Source of the DNA: a virus
DNA length: 21,513 nt
Virus record (IMG/VR): IMGVR_UViG_3300035204_000266
Location: 1-21,513 of that record
Strand: one strand, 5' to 3'
The translations under genes and the position numbers were made by a program. Below, in pieces: positions 7,005-14,585 of the stretch (its first letter is position 1; each line of letters begins with the position of its first letter). The notes beneath the pieces are model-generated. The model worked only from the letters and a program-made list of their open reading frames with translations, had not been told where the DNA came from and did no database searches.

Positions 7005-7946
7005 TTAGGCATTATCGTGAGCCGCAGCCGCCTTCAGCAAATAAAACTCCTGATCCTCTAGTGTAAGATCATCAAAGGTCTTCTCGCCATCCAGCTTCTC
7101 GCTCGTGAATCCGCCGCCAACTGACATTTTCTTTTCCAGTTTGTTTAGTTTATCTGTTAGTTCCTTGACTTCAGCTCGACTCGATTCTGTCTTGGACGCC
7201 GCAACTTTCCACTGGGCAACACGAACTGCATGACGCAATCCCTGTCCCTCCGGCAGATACATGAGATCAGGATGTTCCTTCAGGATTCCGTTGGCGGTCT
7301 GGGTCAACTCCGAGGAGTTGTCTTTTAGCTCAGGCATTTCCCTGTATAGGTCATCCCGTGCCGCTTCCCATGTCTTTTGCGCTTGCTTGGTTGCTCGGTC
7401 CTGTTCAGCCTTTCGGCCCTCTTCGAGGATTTCCTTGGCCCGATCCTCTGCATCCGAGGCAAGCGATTCATCGCCTTCTTCCCTTAGCCTCCCAGCGGCA
7501 TTCTCATAATCCTCCGCCGTAAAGCCCTTGTCATCCCGGTAAGCCTTACCATCGTCATAATCGGTTTGCTTCTCTCGAAGCTCACTCTTCATGGATTCCA
7601 GCTCTTCACGTTGCTGCTTCAGCTCTTCCTTCTGGGAGTTAATCTCCTTCCAAGATTTCGCCTTGCGAGCCTCGTTCCTAGCCCACTTACTCTCACTCTT
7701 CTGCGGCTTGTCCTCCTCTTCAGGAGTCTCGCCTTCTGTCAATGAACTTTCAGGTTCATTAGCATCCTGCCCTTCAGGTTCCGGCTCCGGTTCTGCTTCC
7801 GGCTCAGGTGGCGGAGCTTCCTCCGGTTCAGGTTCCTCAGTCTTTATTTCGACTGAAGGTTGTTCCCCCGCTGCGACGGCAGTATCATACTGCTGCGCAG
7901 CGGCCAACAGAGTTTCGGCGGTTACTTCGCCGGATTCTTCTGGCAT
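7005..7946 (-). CDS. Capsid scaffold-like protein
   Basis: This is a 313-residue, very acidic protein. Residues 1-75 are Glu/Pro-rich and probably disordered (EEPEPEEAPPPEPEAEPEPEPEG). Residues from about 85 to 290 are charged and strongly helical, with long coiled-coil stretches (QKEELKQQREELESMKSELREKQ). The C-terminus ends in a short helical tail (LTLEDQEFYLLKAAAAHDNA). Composition, size and its place immediately upstream of the capsid gene are typical of phage scaffolding proteins, which direct procapsid assembly through a C-terminal helix. An AAAAGGAA ribosome binding site lies before the start. Confidence 0.8.
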   Translation of the reverse strand: MPEESGEVTAETLLAAAQQYDTAVAAGEQPSVEIKTEEPEPEEAPPPEPEAEPEPEPEGQDANEPESSLTEGETPEEEDKPQKSESKWARNEARKAKSWKEINSQKEELKQQREELESMKSELREKQTDYDDGKAYRDDKGFTAEDYENAAGRLREEGDESLASDAEDRAKEILEEGRKAEQDRATKQAQKTWEAARDDLYREMPELKDNSSELTQTANGILKEHPDLMYLPEGQGLRHAVRVAQWKVAASKTESSRAEVKELTDKLNKLEKKMSVGGGFTSEKLDGEKTFDDLTLEDQEFYLLKAAAAHDNA

Positions 7947-7965
7947 AATGCTTCCTTTTCAGTGC

Positions 7966-8346
7966 TTATCCTCGTCCAATCATCGCACTGAAACGATTGT
8001 CCGTTGCTGTGGGGTCTTTACTCGACAGATATTCGACCCCGTAAATATCCGCCGTAAAATCCTTTGACTCCTCGATGTCCTTCGCAAGAGCCTCAATAGT
8101 ATGTACTGTTGTTCTTACACCATTCGCAAAACCAGCCTCGTACTCAAGCCTTTTCTTTGCGGTCACTGCCTGTTGGTTCTGCTTCAGAACCATGTTCAGA
8201 AGTATCATCCTGAACCGTTTCCCTTCCTTTAAGACGAGAAACTTACGCAAAACACTCGCATCAGATGCGCCCCAGTCAGGCTCACCCACCCAAGGGATGT
8301 CACCTGATAGACGCCAAGCAATCTTCAAAAACCTCAAAAATCTCAT
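7966..8346 (-). CDS. Hypothetical protein between portal and scaffold, 126 aa
   Basis: I do not recognise this protein. It begins MRFLRFLKIAWRLSGDIPWVGEPDWGASDASVLRKFL. It has a helical middle (GKRFRMILLNMVLKQNQQAVTAKKRLEYEAGFANGVRTTVHTIEALAKDIEE) and a short C-terminal tail. Its start overlaps the portal stop as TAATG, so it is translationally coupled to the portal. The conserved-looking position suggests a head assembly role, but no motif supports a specific function. Confidence 0.7.
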   Translation of the reverse strand: MRFLRFLKIAWRLSGDIPWVGEPDWGASDASVLRKFLVLKEGKRFRMILLNMVLKQNQQAVTAKKRLEYEAGFANGVRTTVHTIEALAKDIEESKDFTADIYGVEYLSSKDPTATDNRFSAMIGRG

Positions 8347-10298
8347 TAAATCACTCCAACAGCAGCAGTCTCTTCAACTGGCATGGGGGCTTGGGGGGAT
8401 GGTTCCTGCAGCGGAGGTAGCATCTGCTCAGGTGGCATCTGCTCAGGCGGCACAGCCCCCTGCCCAGCAATCTCCTGAGCGAGCATGGCGTTGGCATCTT
8501 CCTCAGCGGGGAGAAGCCCAATGCTCTTCAAATATTCCATGACATCCTTCTGCAACGCTTTCCCATTATTGTTATCAACCTCAATCATCATCTGGAGCAA
8601 CCCGTCCAGTCTGGTTACAACTGCCTTGCCTCCCTGTGGACTAAGCTGCATTCCTGTCTGTCTGGATTCCTCAAGGAAAGCCATGATGACACCTATCCGT
8701 GTCTGGTAATTCAATCCCTGCCTCACCGGAATTATCTGGCCGATCAGCAGTGCGGGGATTGTCCGTTGCTCATCCTCGGCTTCGTCAGTCAACTTCTCGT
8801 TCGGATCACGAACCAACCTCGCAACCAGTGACGGGTCATCCAGCTCAATGATGCTCTTGTCCAACTCAACCTGATCTATCCAAGGCGAGTTCACAAACAA
8901 CTGCTTCCTTTGCACTGCCTTGTTCAGCAACATGGCGCGACTCACCATGTCCATCCCGCCACGAGGCTCAATTTGGTAGTCCTCGTGCAACGCCACCGGA
9001 TCAACATTCAAGTTGTCCTCAAGAAAACGATACTGCAAATCCTTGCTGTCGAACTGCACAAGCACACTCCACGCCTGACGGAATAGATCACCCAATGCTT
9101 GACGGAAAAGACGCAAACGCAAATCCATGTTTTGTTGTGCTTGGGCGTTTATGGATTCAATCTCAGTCGCTGTACGCCTGTCCCTGTCCGCCATGATTCC
9201 ATAGTCGGGAACGGTAACACGCTGTTCAGCAACCGATTGCGTTTGCGCCATCTCCTTGTCGAAGTCCATCGGCACATTGGGCATCTGGACGGGGGCAATC
9301 CCGAAGGGCAAAATCTGCCCCGGATTTAGCCTCAAATTAACAGAGTTCGGCAGATCACGCTCCGCCCGGAAAAGGGGCTTATTAAATAAAGTTGACGAAT
9401 CCTGCCTCTCATTCCACGCCTTCGTTAGCGCAGCTTCAAATGGAGCCAGCATCTCGCACACACCGCGAGGAGAATACCACCCACCATCCGTCACCTCGTA
9501 CCGCGACGAAACGAACGGAGGCATCCCGTGTTCAAACGGAACCGCCATTTTTTTGCGAAGCGGAATTTCGGGGGCTTGGGGAGAAAAACATTCCATCTGC
9601 CAATCCCCATTCTCTTCCCTCGAATAAACCTCCCAGACAATAACCTGCTCCTTGTCGACTGAGTGCGTTAATCCCTCCCGCAACTCACGATTATTCTTGA
9701 GGTCATTAAGCAGCCCGGACTCCTCAATCTTGCCGCCCATGATGCTGTCAGTGGTTGACTTGCTCGTGTCATAAATCCCAGCACGCTTGTAGGACTCAAG
9801 GCTCATTGGCATCACCTGACACAGCCTGTCGGCTGTCTCAACATTCTTCGTCCAAGGCGGGACAATCACATACAGCGGGTCAATCGCCTGAAACTCAACC
9901 TGCTTGCGATCCGGGTTCCAGAAAATCTTTATAACCCCATGACCACCCATCAACATGTGGTCTATCCAGCTCATCACTTCCATTGCGAAGTTGCTCTTCT
10001 CGTGCATCTTATACGAGAACCACTGTTCCGCTGCAGAAGTGTACGCACTCAACTGCGTCCGCATGGGAACAAACGTGGCAACCACATCCAACCCCATCGC
10101 TTGCTGGAAGAAACTCGGCTTGAGCTTGTTGATGGTGGTGTCTATCAGGGGGAAGTGAGCGTCAGCAGCATTTGGCCACGGGCCACCCTTCCGGCGCAGC
10201 CCGTCATTCCGCATCTGATACCATAGCCCTTGGCGCGTCTCCCATCGGGTGCGACTGGAGATGTCGTTGGCTATTAGGTCATAAAGTTTATCGCTCAT
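8346..10298 (-). CDS. Portal protein
   Basis: This 650-residue protein lies between the terminase and scaffold/capsid genes. It opens MSDKLYDLIANDISSRTRWETRQGLWYQMRNDG and contains the portal-like region around residues 80-160 (YTSAAEQWFSYKMHEKSNFAMEVMSWIDHMLMGGHGVIKIFWNPDRKQVEFQAIDPLYVIVPP). A second typical segment further on is GVCEMLAPFEAALTKAWNERQDSSTLFNKPLF. The C-terminus is Pro/Gln/Met-rich (QMPPEQMLPPLQEPSPQAP). A portal forms the dodecameric DNA channel at one capsid vertex and docks the terminase. Size and gene order support the call. The start overlaps the 46-residue gene upstream by ATGA. Confidence 0.88.
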   Translation of the reverse strand: MSDKLYDLIANDISSRTRWETRQGLWYQMRNDGLRRKGGPWPNAADAHFPLIDTTINKLKPSFFQQAMGLDVVATFVPMRTQLSAYTSAAEQWFSYKMHEKSNFAMEVMSWIDHMLMGGHGVIKIFWNPDRKQVEFQAIDPLYVIVPPWTKNVETADRLCQVMPMSLESYKRAGIYDTSKSTTDSIMGGKIEESGLLNDLKNNRELREGLTHSVDKEQVIVWEVYSREENGDWQMECFSPQAPEIPLRKKMAVPFEHGMPPFVSSRYEVTDGGWYSPRGVCEMLAPFEAALTKAWNERQDSSTLFNKPLFRAERDLPNSVNLRLNPGQILPFGIAPVQMPNVPMDFDKEMAQTQSVAEQRVTVPDYGIMADRDRRTATEIESINAQAQQNMDLRLRLFRQALGDLFRQAWSVLVQFDSKDLQYRFLEDNLNVDPVALHEDYQIEPRGGMDMVSRAMLLNKAVQRKQLFVNSPWIDQVELDKSIIELDDPSLVARLVRDPNEKLTDEAEDEQRTIPALLIGQIIPVRQGLNYQTRIGVIMAFLEESRQTGMQLSPQGGKAVVTRLDGLLQMMIEVDNNNGKALQKDVMEYLKSIGLLPAEEDANAMLAQEIAGQGAVPPEQMPPEQMLPPLQEPSPQAPMPVEETAAVGVI

Positions 10299-10435
10299 CT
10301 GCCCCTTCCCCTATCCCGACCACGGAGATCAGGTGCGTGTTCGCCAGCCTTCAGGTCTTCCTTGGTTGGCACAGTAAATCCTTGTGGCGTGACTTCTCCC
10401 GCCTTGGTCTTCGGCTCTTTCTCCTTCTTCGCCAT
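10295..10435 (-). CDS. Small basic protein upstream of the portal, 46 aa
   Basis: A short frame starts at ATG 10435 and encodes MAKKEKEPKTKAGEVTPQG, then FTVPTKEDLKAGEHAPDLRGRDRGRGR. A purine-rich GGGGGGAC ribosome binding site lies 6 nt upstream, its start directly follows the stop of the zinc-ribbon gene, and its stop overlaps the portal start as ATGA. The perfect fit into the gap between two genes makes it likely real despite its size. It is Lys-rich at the N-terminus and Arg-rich at the C-terminus, so it may bind nucleic acid or a virion partner. The function is unknown. Confidence 0.6.
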   Translation of the reverse strand: MAKKEKEPKTKAGEVTPQGFTVPTKEDLKAGEHAPDLRGRDRGRGR

Positions 10436-10717
10436 CTATCTGTCCCCCCACTTGGCATTTTCGCTGGGGTGAGGATGTCTGACTCTCATCCCAGCCCATG
10501 TAATCCGCATCATCGCCTCAGTTTTCATCACAGCATCAATACACTCATCACAGTAAACGTCATCAGTCGCCCAATCTTCAGCCACAGCCGAACCTAATTC
10601 GCCACAAACAGAACACTCCGTCAACCTTGCTTCAGTCGGCCCAATACTCGATTTCGCTAAGGTGTGCTTCACCTCAATATCCCATGAACATCCCCTGCGG
10701 CATTGCGTCCTGCTCAT
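10436..10717 (-). CDS. Small zinc-ribbon protein after the large terminase
   Basis: Up to 93 residues, with two Cys pairs, CSVC and CDEC, spaced about 20 residues apart. This is a likely zinc-binding ribbon. The ATG at 10717 would overlap the large terminase gene by 44 nt and has a poor binding site. A GTG at 10672, just after the terminase stop and with GGGA 7 nt upstream, would give 78 residues and keeps both Cys pairs. I report the longer frame but think the GTG start may be correct. Its function is unknown. Confidence 0.6.
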   Translation of the reverse strand: MSRTQCRRGCSWDIEVKHTLAKSSIGPTEARLTECSVCGELGSAVAEDWATDDVYCDECIDAVMKTEAMMRITWAGMRVRHPHPSENAKWGDR

Positions 10718-12263
10718 AGTCCGCCTGTGCCTCAGAAAAGATGTCGTTAAGTGTGGGACGGGTTAGGGCGTTGAACTGCTCCCAGCTCCCGCCAATTCCG
10801 CCCCCACACGCTATGCAACCCATCACCGCATCCGCACGGTCAGGACTATCAAGTCCTCTGGATCGCATCGCGTCCTTCCTCTCCAAACCCAACTTGCCTG
10901 TCCGGCTAACCTCCGCTCTCCTTGTCACCATCTGCTGGTGTAACGATTGGTCATCCGGCAAAATTATCTCACGCTTCTCAACGGCCCTAGCAGCCGTGTG
11001 CCACATCTCCGCACTCCGGTTCGCATACCGATCATCAAACGGCTTCGCCCCAAAGTTAACACGGTGTATATCGTACCCCGCATCCATCAGGGCATCGCAC
11101 AAAGGCAAACCCAGTCCCCCTTCATCAGCATAAATCTCGTCCTGAGTCAAGTTATGTTTTTTAATTAAATTGATTATCTTGCCGATGGTCGTGTTCGTAT
11201 TCTTCTCACGCCAGCAAACCATCTCCATGATCTTGTTGCCCTGTCGCATGGCAAACACACACTCATCACCGCCAGCAGCAAAGTCAATGAAGGCAACACG
11301 CATCCCAAGCTCCAAGTCCGGCGGGTTCTGCAAACACTCCTCAAGAGCCTTCAGGTTCAGCACCAGACCATCAGCACTGTCATCAACGAACTCACCATAA
11401 ATCATTGACCGCACCAACGGACTGTTCTCACCGTATAACTCTATCTGCGACTCAATCCATTCCTTCGTCAGGTGTGGACAGTCATAAGCCGTAACCGTGT
11501 GGCACTTCCAGAACTTGCGCTTCTTCGTGAACGCCTCGTAAAACTCACCAGCCGCCGCACCCGGACTGCTCATCACCAACAACCGACTCGGCTGACATCT
11601 GGCTATGGCTGTGAAGATGGAATCAGGGACGGTTTTCGCCTCATCAACAATCATCAATAAATTCTCTGTCGGCCCCTGCCTGTGCCAACCCTCAAACTTT
11701 CCGGGGTCATTCGTACTAAACCCAATCGCCCTCGACCCATTCGCATAATGCAACTCGTTACTCGTGATCCTCCATCCCTGCCCTAAACCCCCAACATACT
11801 TTCTCAACGTAGGCCAGAGCTGCCCCTCGACCTGACGCCAAACGCCAGCAGTCGTTACCACCAAGCTATCGGGAAACCTGACCATGTGCCACAGGATCGC
11901 ACTCGCCGCAACCACACTCGTCTTGCCACTGCCGTTCGCAGCCTTTAAGGCAACGCGACTCTCCTTCTCATTCAAGTCCATCAACACTTTGCGTTGCCAA
12001 TCATAAGCCTTTAACTGGATGAAGGTCTTGGGAAAGTTTTCAAGTAGGCTCGCCTCCTCCAGTGCATCGTGATCTTTAGCGATCCGCTCAAGCGCAGCTC
12101 TCGACTTCTTCTCACTTGGGGAAAGGATCAGGGAAGGGGCAGGAGCTTTCTTGACCTTCTTGGTCGGCAACACCACATCAAACTTCCCCTCTTTCGGCTT
12201 GGGGCCAGTTCTCTTGATCTTGGGCTGCTTCTTGAGCAACACCAACTTCTTCTTTGCTGCCAT
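10674..12263 (-). CDS. terL: Terminase large subunit
   Basis: This is a 529-residue DNA packaging motor. The Walker A motif AANGSGKT lies at about residues 108-115 and the Walker B LLMIVDEA at about 202-209, with Asp207-Glu208 as the likely catalytic pair. The SSPG coupling motif is near 232-235. The C-terminal nuclease domain has candidate metal-binding acids at Asp327 (VAFIDFAAGGD), Asp380 (IYADEGG) and in SPDRADAVMG near residue 490. The N-terminus is Lys-rich and probably disordered. The start overlaps the small-subunit stop (TGATG). Length and order fit the family. It cuts and pumps phage DNA through the portal using ATP. Confidence 0.93.
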   Translation of the reverse strand: MAAKKKLVLLKKQPKIKRTGPKPKEGKFDVVLPTKKVKKAPAPSLILSPSEKKSRAALERIAKDHDALEEASLLENFPKTFIQLKAYDWQRKVLMDLNEKESRVALKAANGSGKTSVVAASAILWHMVRFPDSLVVTTAGVWRQVEGQLWPTLRKYVGGLGQGWRITSNELHYANGSRAIGFSTNDPGKFEGWHRQGPTENLLMIVDEAKTVPDSIFTAIARCQPSRLLVMSSPGAAAGEFYEAFTKKRKFWKCHTVTAYDCPHLTKEWIESQIELYGENSPLVRSMIYGEFVDDSADGLVLNLKALEECLQNPPDLELGMRVAFIDFAAGGDECVFAMRQGNKIMEMVCWREKNTNTTIGKIINLIKKHNLTQDEIYADEGGLGLPLCDALMDAGYDIHRVNFGAKPFDDRYANRSAEMWHTAARAVEKREIILPDDQSLHQQMVTRRAEVSRTGKLGLERKDAMRSRGLDSPDRADAVMGCIACGGGIGGSWEQFNALTRPTLNDIFSEAQADYEQDAMPQGMFMGY

Positions 12264-12643
12264 CAGTTGCGAGACTTAACCCGCTCTGGAATCGAAGACA
12301 ACTGCGATAGCAACTCTGGTGAGATAGTGCTTTTTGCGGGCGAAGTGCCGCTTGCCGTCGCCTTCGGACTCCAGTGCGGGAATCTAGACTGGAGAAAAGC
12401 CAATGCCAACTTTCCATCCCGACTATCCATTATCTTCCTCACCAGTGCCTCCTCAGCTTGAGCCTGTGCCGCCAATACCTGCGCATTCAACTTAGGCTTA
12501 TCCTTCCTAAGCCTCTCCATCCTGCGCGGTGATATTCCACAAGCCCCACAAGCTGCCGTCAAACTCAACCCCAACGACAGCTTCTCCAAGAACATCTTCA
12601 AGGTGTCCCCGGTCAAATTCTTCTTAACAGAGATGTCAGCCAT
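12263..12643 (-). CDS. terS: Terminase small subunit
   Basis: From ATG 12643 this gives 126 residues, starting MADISVKKNLTGDTLKMFLEKL. A helix-turn-helix-like segment lies at about residues 24-50 (LGLSLTAACGACGISPRRMERLRKDKP), followed by a helical oligomerisation region and a Ser/Pro-rich tail. Small terminases recognise the packaging site and recruit the large subunit. Size, DNA-binding fold and position support this. No ribosome binding site precedes ATG 12643; the 16-bp palindrome ends only 3 nt upstream of it. A TTG at 12682 would add 13 residues that translate the palindrome, so the true start is uncertain. Confidence 0.8.
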   Translation of the reverse strand: MADISVKKNLTGDTLKMFLEKLSLGLSLTAACGACGISPRRMERLRKDKPKLNAQVLAAQAQAEEALVRKIMDSRDGKLALAFLQSRFPHWSPKATASGTSPAKSTISPELLSQLSSIPERVKSRN

Positions 12644-12646
12644 GTT

Positions 12647-12662
12647 TTTACTGTACAGTAAA
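12647..12662. promoter_or_regulatory. 16-bp palindrome, copy 1 (terminase promoter)
   Basis: This is a perfect TTTACTGTACAGTAAA palindrome, placed between a putative minus-strand -10 and the start codon of the small terminase. A protein bound here would block initiation of the whole late operon. Confidence 0.75.
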
Positions 12663-12664
12663 AC

Positions 12665-12692
12665 AATGTACCTAAAGTTCAAAACTTGTCCA
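12665..12692 (-). promoter_or_regulatory. Putative late promoter for the left arm
   Basis: On the minus strand, TGGACA (12687-12692, five of six bases of the -35 consensus) and TACATT (12665-12670, four of six of the -10) are separated by 16 nt. The 16-bp palindrome begins 2 nt after the -10, so it would cover the transcription start. The transcript leader before ATG 12643 would be very short. Confidence 0.4.
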
Positions 12693-12756
12693 GTTTTTTG
12701 TGGGGGGATGGTTGGTGATCGGCATTCGTGGGGGGTGGTGGCCTGTGGGTGGTATT

Positions 12757-12779
12757 GTACGTATACGTACTATACGTAC
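12757..12779. repeat. TACGTA-rich palindrome and direct repeat
   Basis: GTACGTATACGTAC at 12757-12770 is a perfect 14-bp palindrome. Its right part overlaps a 9-bp tandem repeat, TATACGTAC, at 12762-12770 and 12771-12779. It lies in the middle of the non-coding region between the divergent arms and could be a binding site for a regulator. No factor is known from the sequence. Confidence 0.6.
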
Positions 12780-12895
12780 GCGTATTATCTGGCAAGCATC
12801 ATCACATCGGGATGCGTTGATGAGTTGATGCAAGAGGGAATGAAAATGCCCCCTCTGCTCTTTTACTCCCCACCCCCTTCTCGACAATCCGCCGA

Positions 12896-12967
12896 GCCAC
12901 GCTGGGTACATCCTCAGGTCATTACGGCCACGCTCCGCCACGCTGGCCGAGGCAATCACGGCCACGC
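12896..12967 (+). repeat. Cluster of GCCACGCT direct repeats
   Basis: GCCACGCT occurs at 12896, 12927 and 12937, with a GCCACGC copy at 12961. The first two starts are 31 nt apart and the others lie closer. The region between 12644 and 12988 has no convincing gene on either strand, so the repeats may be protein-binding sites. Confidence 0.45.
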
Positions 12968-12988
12968 ATTGCACGGCCTTGGCCGATC

Positions 12989-13004
12989 TTTACTGTACAG
13001 TAAA
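12989..13004. promoter_or_regulatory. 16-bp palindrome, copy 2 (divergent region)
   Basis: A perfect TTTACTGTACAGTAAA lies in the non-coding region between the arms. The 10-mer CCTTGGCCGA occurs on both sides of it, at 12977-12986 and 13015-13024. A weak plus-strand -35-like TTGCAC (12969-12974) lies 16 nt before TACTGT inside the palindrome. Confidence 0.75.
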
Positions 13005-13079
13005 AACGCCAACGCCTTGGCCGAGTTTGCACCATGAATAAAATTAATGAAAATCCCACAATCCATTAAAACTTTTCAG

Positions 13080-13107
13080 TTGCCCTTTGGTACCAGTATG
13101 GTATCCT
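13080..13107 (+). promoter_or_regulatory. Putative rightward early promoter with extended -10
   Basis: TTGCCC (13080-13085) and TATCCT (13102-13107) are separated by 16 nt, and TG at 13099-13100 makes an extended -10. Transcription would begin near 13114 and give a leader of about 310 nt before the first early gene. The -10 is a moderate match, so confidence is limited. Confidence 0.4.
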
Positions 13108-13113
13108 GACAAT

Positions 13114-13422
13114 AGATTGAGTGAGGGAACGCAGCTAGCCCTCAACAAGTGGAACCGCCACGGCTCAGGTTTAAACCAGCGAGAGCATAACACAGGACCA
13201 AAGCAGGGAAGCCGCAACACGCGCCAGTCATGCGAGTAGTCCGCCAGCCACCGAGCCGATCTCGTGAGGGAAGGGGCTGGCGATCAAATCAAATTTCCGA
13301 GATTCAATTTTTTACTGTTCAGTAAAAGCAAATGTTACTTGGCCGAATTTAACACAGGCCAAGCCACGACCTACCGACCGTCAATAATCGCATCCTAACT
13401 TGTGACATGGCGGGAGGGAATA
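13114..13422 (+). ncRNA. Long structured leader upstream of the first early gene
   Basis: No gene is visible in this stretch. Several inverted repeats occur in order: GAGGG/CCCTC near 13121-13143, a GTGG/CCAC hairpin near 13150, the palindrome GGTTTAAACC near 13170, and CGCCAGCC (13242-13249) with GGCTGGCG (13275-13282). The 16-bp palindrome at 13311 lies in its 3' part, followed by CTTGGCC/GGCCAAG (13338-13344 and 13357-13363). I cannot match it to a known riboswitch. It may be a regulatory leader or a separate small RNA. Confidence 0.35.
13311..13326. promoter_or_regulatory. 16-bp palindrome, copy 3 (before the 280-aa gene)
   Basis: TTTACTGTTCAGTAAA has perfect 7-bp arms and TT at the centre. 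It lies about 96 nt before the start of the first early gene and 28 nt after an 8-bp GC-rich stem. It is followed after 11 nt by CTTGGCCGA, as at copy 2. Confidence 0.75.
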
Positions 13423-14265
13423 GTGGCACTAAAAACAATGAGTGAAACAAAACTAACTAAAGATCAGAAGATTGAACTTCAGAAGACCGAGCTGGGAGTG
13501 AATGCCTTGGCTTTCGACGTTGCGTCAATCGCAACGGCCAAAGCTGAGACCGAGCTTGAAAAGCAACAAAAGCTTTTCGACACCAGTAAGGAAATTGCCA
13601 AGGATGCCCGCAAGGCATCCCGCAAGGCTGAAGGAACCTTCACAGCCTCCATTCGACGTTGTTACAAGACAACTCAGAACGGGGACGTTACCAAGAAAGT
13701 CTGGTTAGAGATAATCGAGACTGAAGCACCTAACCAGAAAGGTACGTTCAATACCGTCTGGTCTGAAGAAGTGGCCAAGGCACGAGCCGTTGCCACTGGT
13801 GAGGTAATCAACCAGACCGAGCAACGCGGCCAAGGCAATAGCGAAGTGAAAGAGTCACTCGCCAGCGCATTGGTTAAACTCGAAGCTGGCGACTCGACTG
13901 AAGCCATGCGTGAAATTAACACGACCATCTTGGCCGCTGTCGATGCAACGTGGGGAAAGGATCAGGAGGGTAATGACCTTCCAAAGTCCATCATGGAAGC
14001 CAAGTCTAGCCTTGAATACTTCGCCATGCTTGGCCGGGTGTTTGCCGCAATCGAAAAGACCAGCCGCGCAATTAGCGTGGGAGCCGCGAAGGTGAGCAAA
14101 AATTCCTTCGAGCTTGCAAACACAACGCCGAAGGCCGAGTTGACCGATGAGGAAAAGGCCGAGATCGCAGCAGTGGCCGCGACCCAAGCCGAAGCCGACA
14201 AAGCCGCCAAGGGCAACGGCCGCAACCGCAAAGCCGCCACGTTGAAAGGTGGCGTCCTTGCGTAA
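13423..14265 (+). CDS. Hypothetical early protein, 280 aa
   Basis: I do not recognise this protein. I choose GTG 13423 (MALKTMSETKLTKDQ) because GGGAGGG stands at the right distance upstream. ATG 13438 is the alternative. It has a charged helical N-terminus (about residues 10-85, possible coiled coil) and a short beta-prone central part (TFTASIRRCYKTTQNGDVTKKVWLEI). A helical segment follows (DLPKSIMEAKSSLEYFAMLGRVFAAIEKTSRAI), and the tail is Ala/Glu/Lys-rich and likely disordered. It is the first gene of the right arm and is followed by a good terminator, so it forms its own transcription unit. An early takeover or nucleic-acid-related role is possible but unsupported. Confidence 0.8.
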   Translation: MALKTMSETKLTKDQKIELQKTELGVNALAFDVASIATAKAETELEKQQKLFDTSKEIAKDARKASRKAEGTFTASIRRCYKTTQNGDVTKKVWLEIIETEAPNQKGTFNTVWSEEVAKARAVATGEVINQTEQRGQGNSEVKESLASALVKLEAGDSTEAMREINTTILAAVDATWGKDQEGNDLPKSIMEAKSSLEYFAMLGRVFAAIEKTSRAISVGAAKVSKNSFELANTTPKAELTDEEKAEIAAVAATQAEADKAAKGNGRNRKAATLKGGVLA

Positions 14266-14285
14266 GCCAACCAAGTAACATTGCA

Positions 14286-14315
14286 CCCAGTCCGCGCAGG
14301 CGGGCTGGGGTTTTT
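14286..14315 (+). terminator. Intrinsic terminator after the 280-aa gene
   Basis: CCCAGTCCGC (14286-14295) pairs with GCGGGCTGGG (14300-14309), with one G-U pair, around a 4-nt loop. One G and five T follow (14311-14315). The T run merges into the palindrome at 14313. Confidence 0.85.
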
Positions 14316-14328
14316 ACTGAACAGTAAA
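14313..14328. promoter_or_regulatory. 16-bp palindrome, copy 4 (fused to a terminator)
   Basis: TTTACTGAACAGTAAA, with AA at the centre, begins 3 nt after the terminator stem and shares its T run. The GTG start of the next gene lies 36 nt downstream. Confidence 0.75.
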
Positions 14329-14363
14329 AGCCAAACGACAAACCCAAAAGAAAAGGAAACAAA

Positions 14364-14579
14364 GTGAAAAACATATCCAACATAATAGCAGAAATCCTAA
14401 CGGCGGAGGGTGCGCACATTGCGTCCCATGTCACGACATTGAAGGGTGATTTGCCAGACGGCAAACGACTAACCTTAAAGATTGAAGACCCGACATGCGA
14501 CCTATTCGGCCAGCCACGCAAGGCCGAGTACGGACTGAAGAAAAAGGAATTAATGCGAGCAGCACGCAAGGTAAAATAG
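14364..14579 (+). CDS. Hypothetical small basic early protein, 71 aa
   Basis: The gene starts at GTG 14364 behind AAAAGGAAAC, the standard binding site of this arm, and encodes MKNISNIIAEILTAEGAHIASHVTTLKGDL, ending KKKELMRAARKVK. The C-terminus is strongly basic and the middle is beta-prone (GKRLTLKIEDPTC). I do not recognise a family. It lies between two intrinsic terminators, so it is a single-gene unit directly controlled by palindrome copy 4. Small basic early proteins are often DNA-binding or host-takeover factors, which remains a guess here. Confidence 0.75.
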   Translation: MKNISNIIAEILTAEGAHIASHVTTLKGDLPDGKRLTLKIEDPTCDLFGQPRKAEYGLKKKELMRAARKVK

Positions 14580-14585
14580 ACCCAC

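Noticed and set aside
12603-13037. Plus-strand 144-codon frame and opposite 100-codon frame in the divergent region
   Set aside because: They read through the palindromes and repeats, have no ribosome binding site and no protein-like pattern.
13114-13300. Signal recognition particle RNA or tRNA-like RNA
   Set aside because: A short GGGAAGCCGC stretch recalled SRP RNA, but the conserved GGAAG loop context and helices are absent, and no cloverleaf or TTCGA arm is present.
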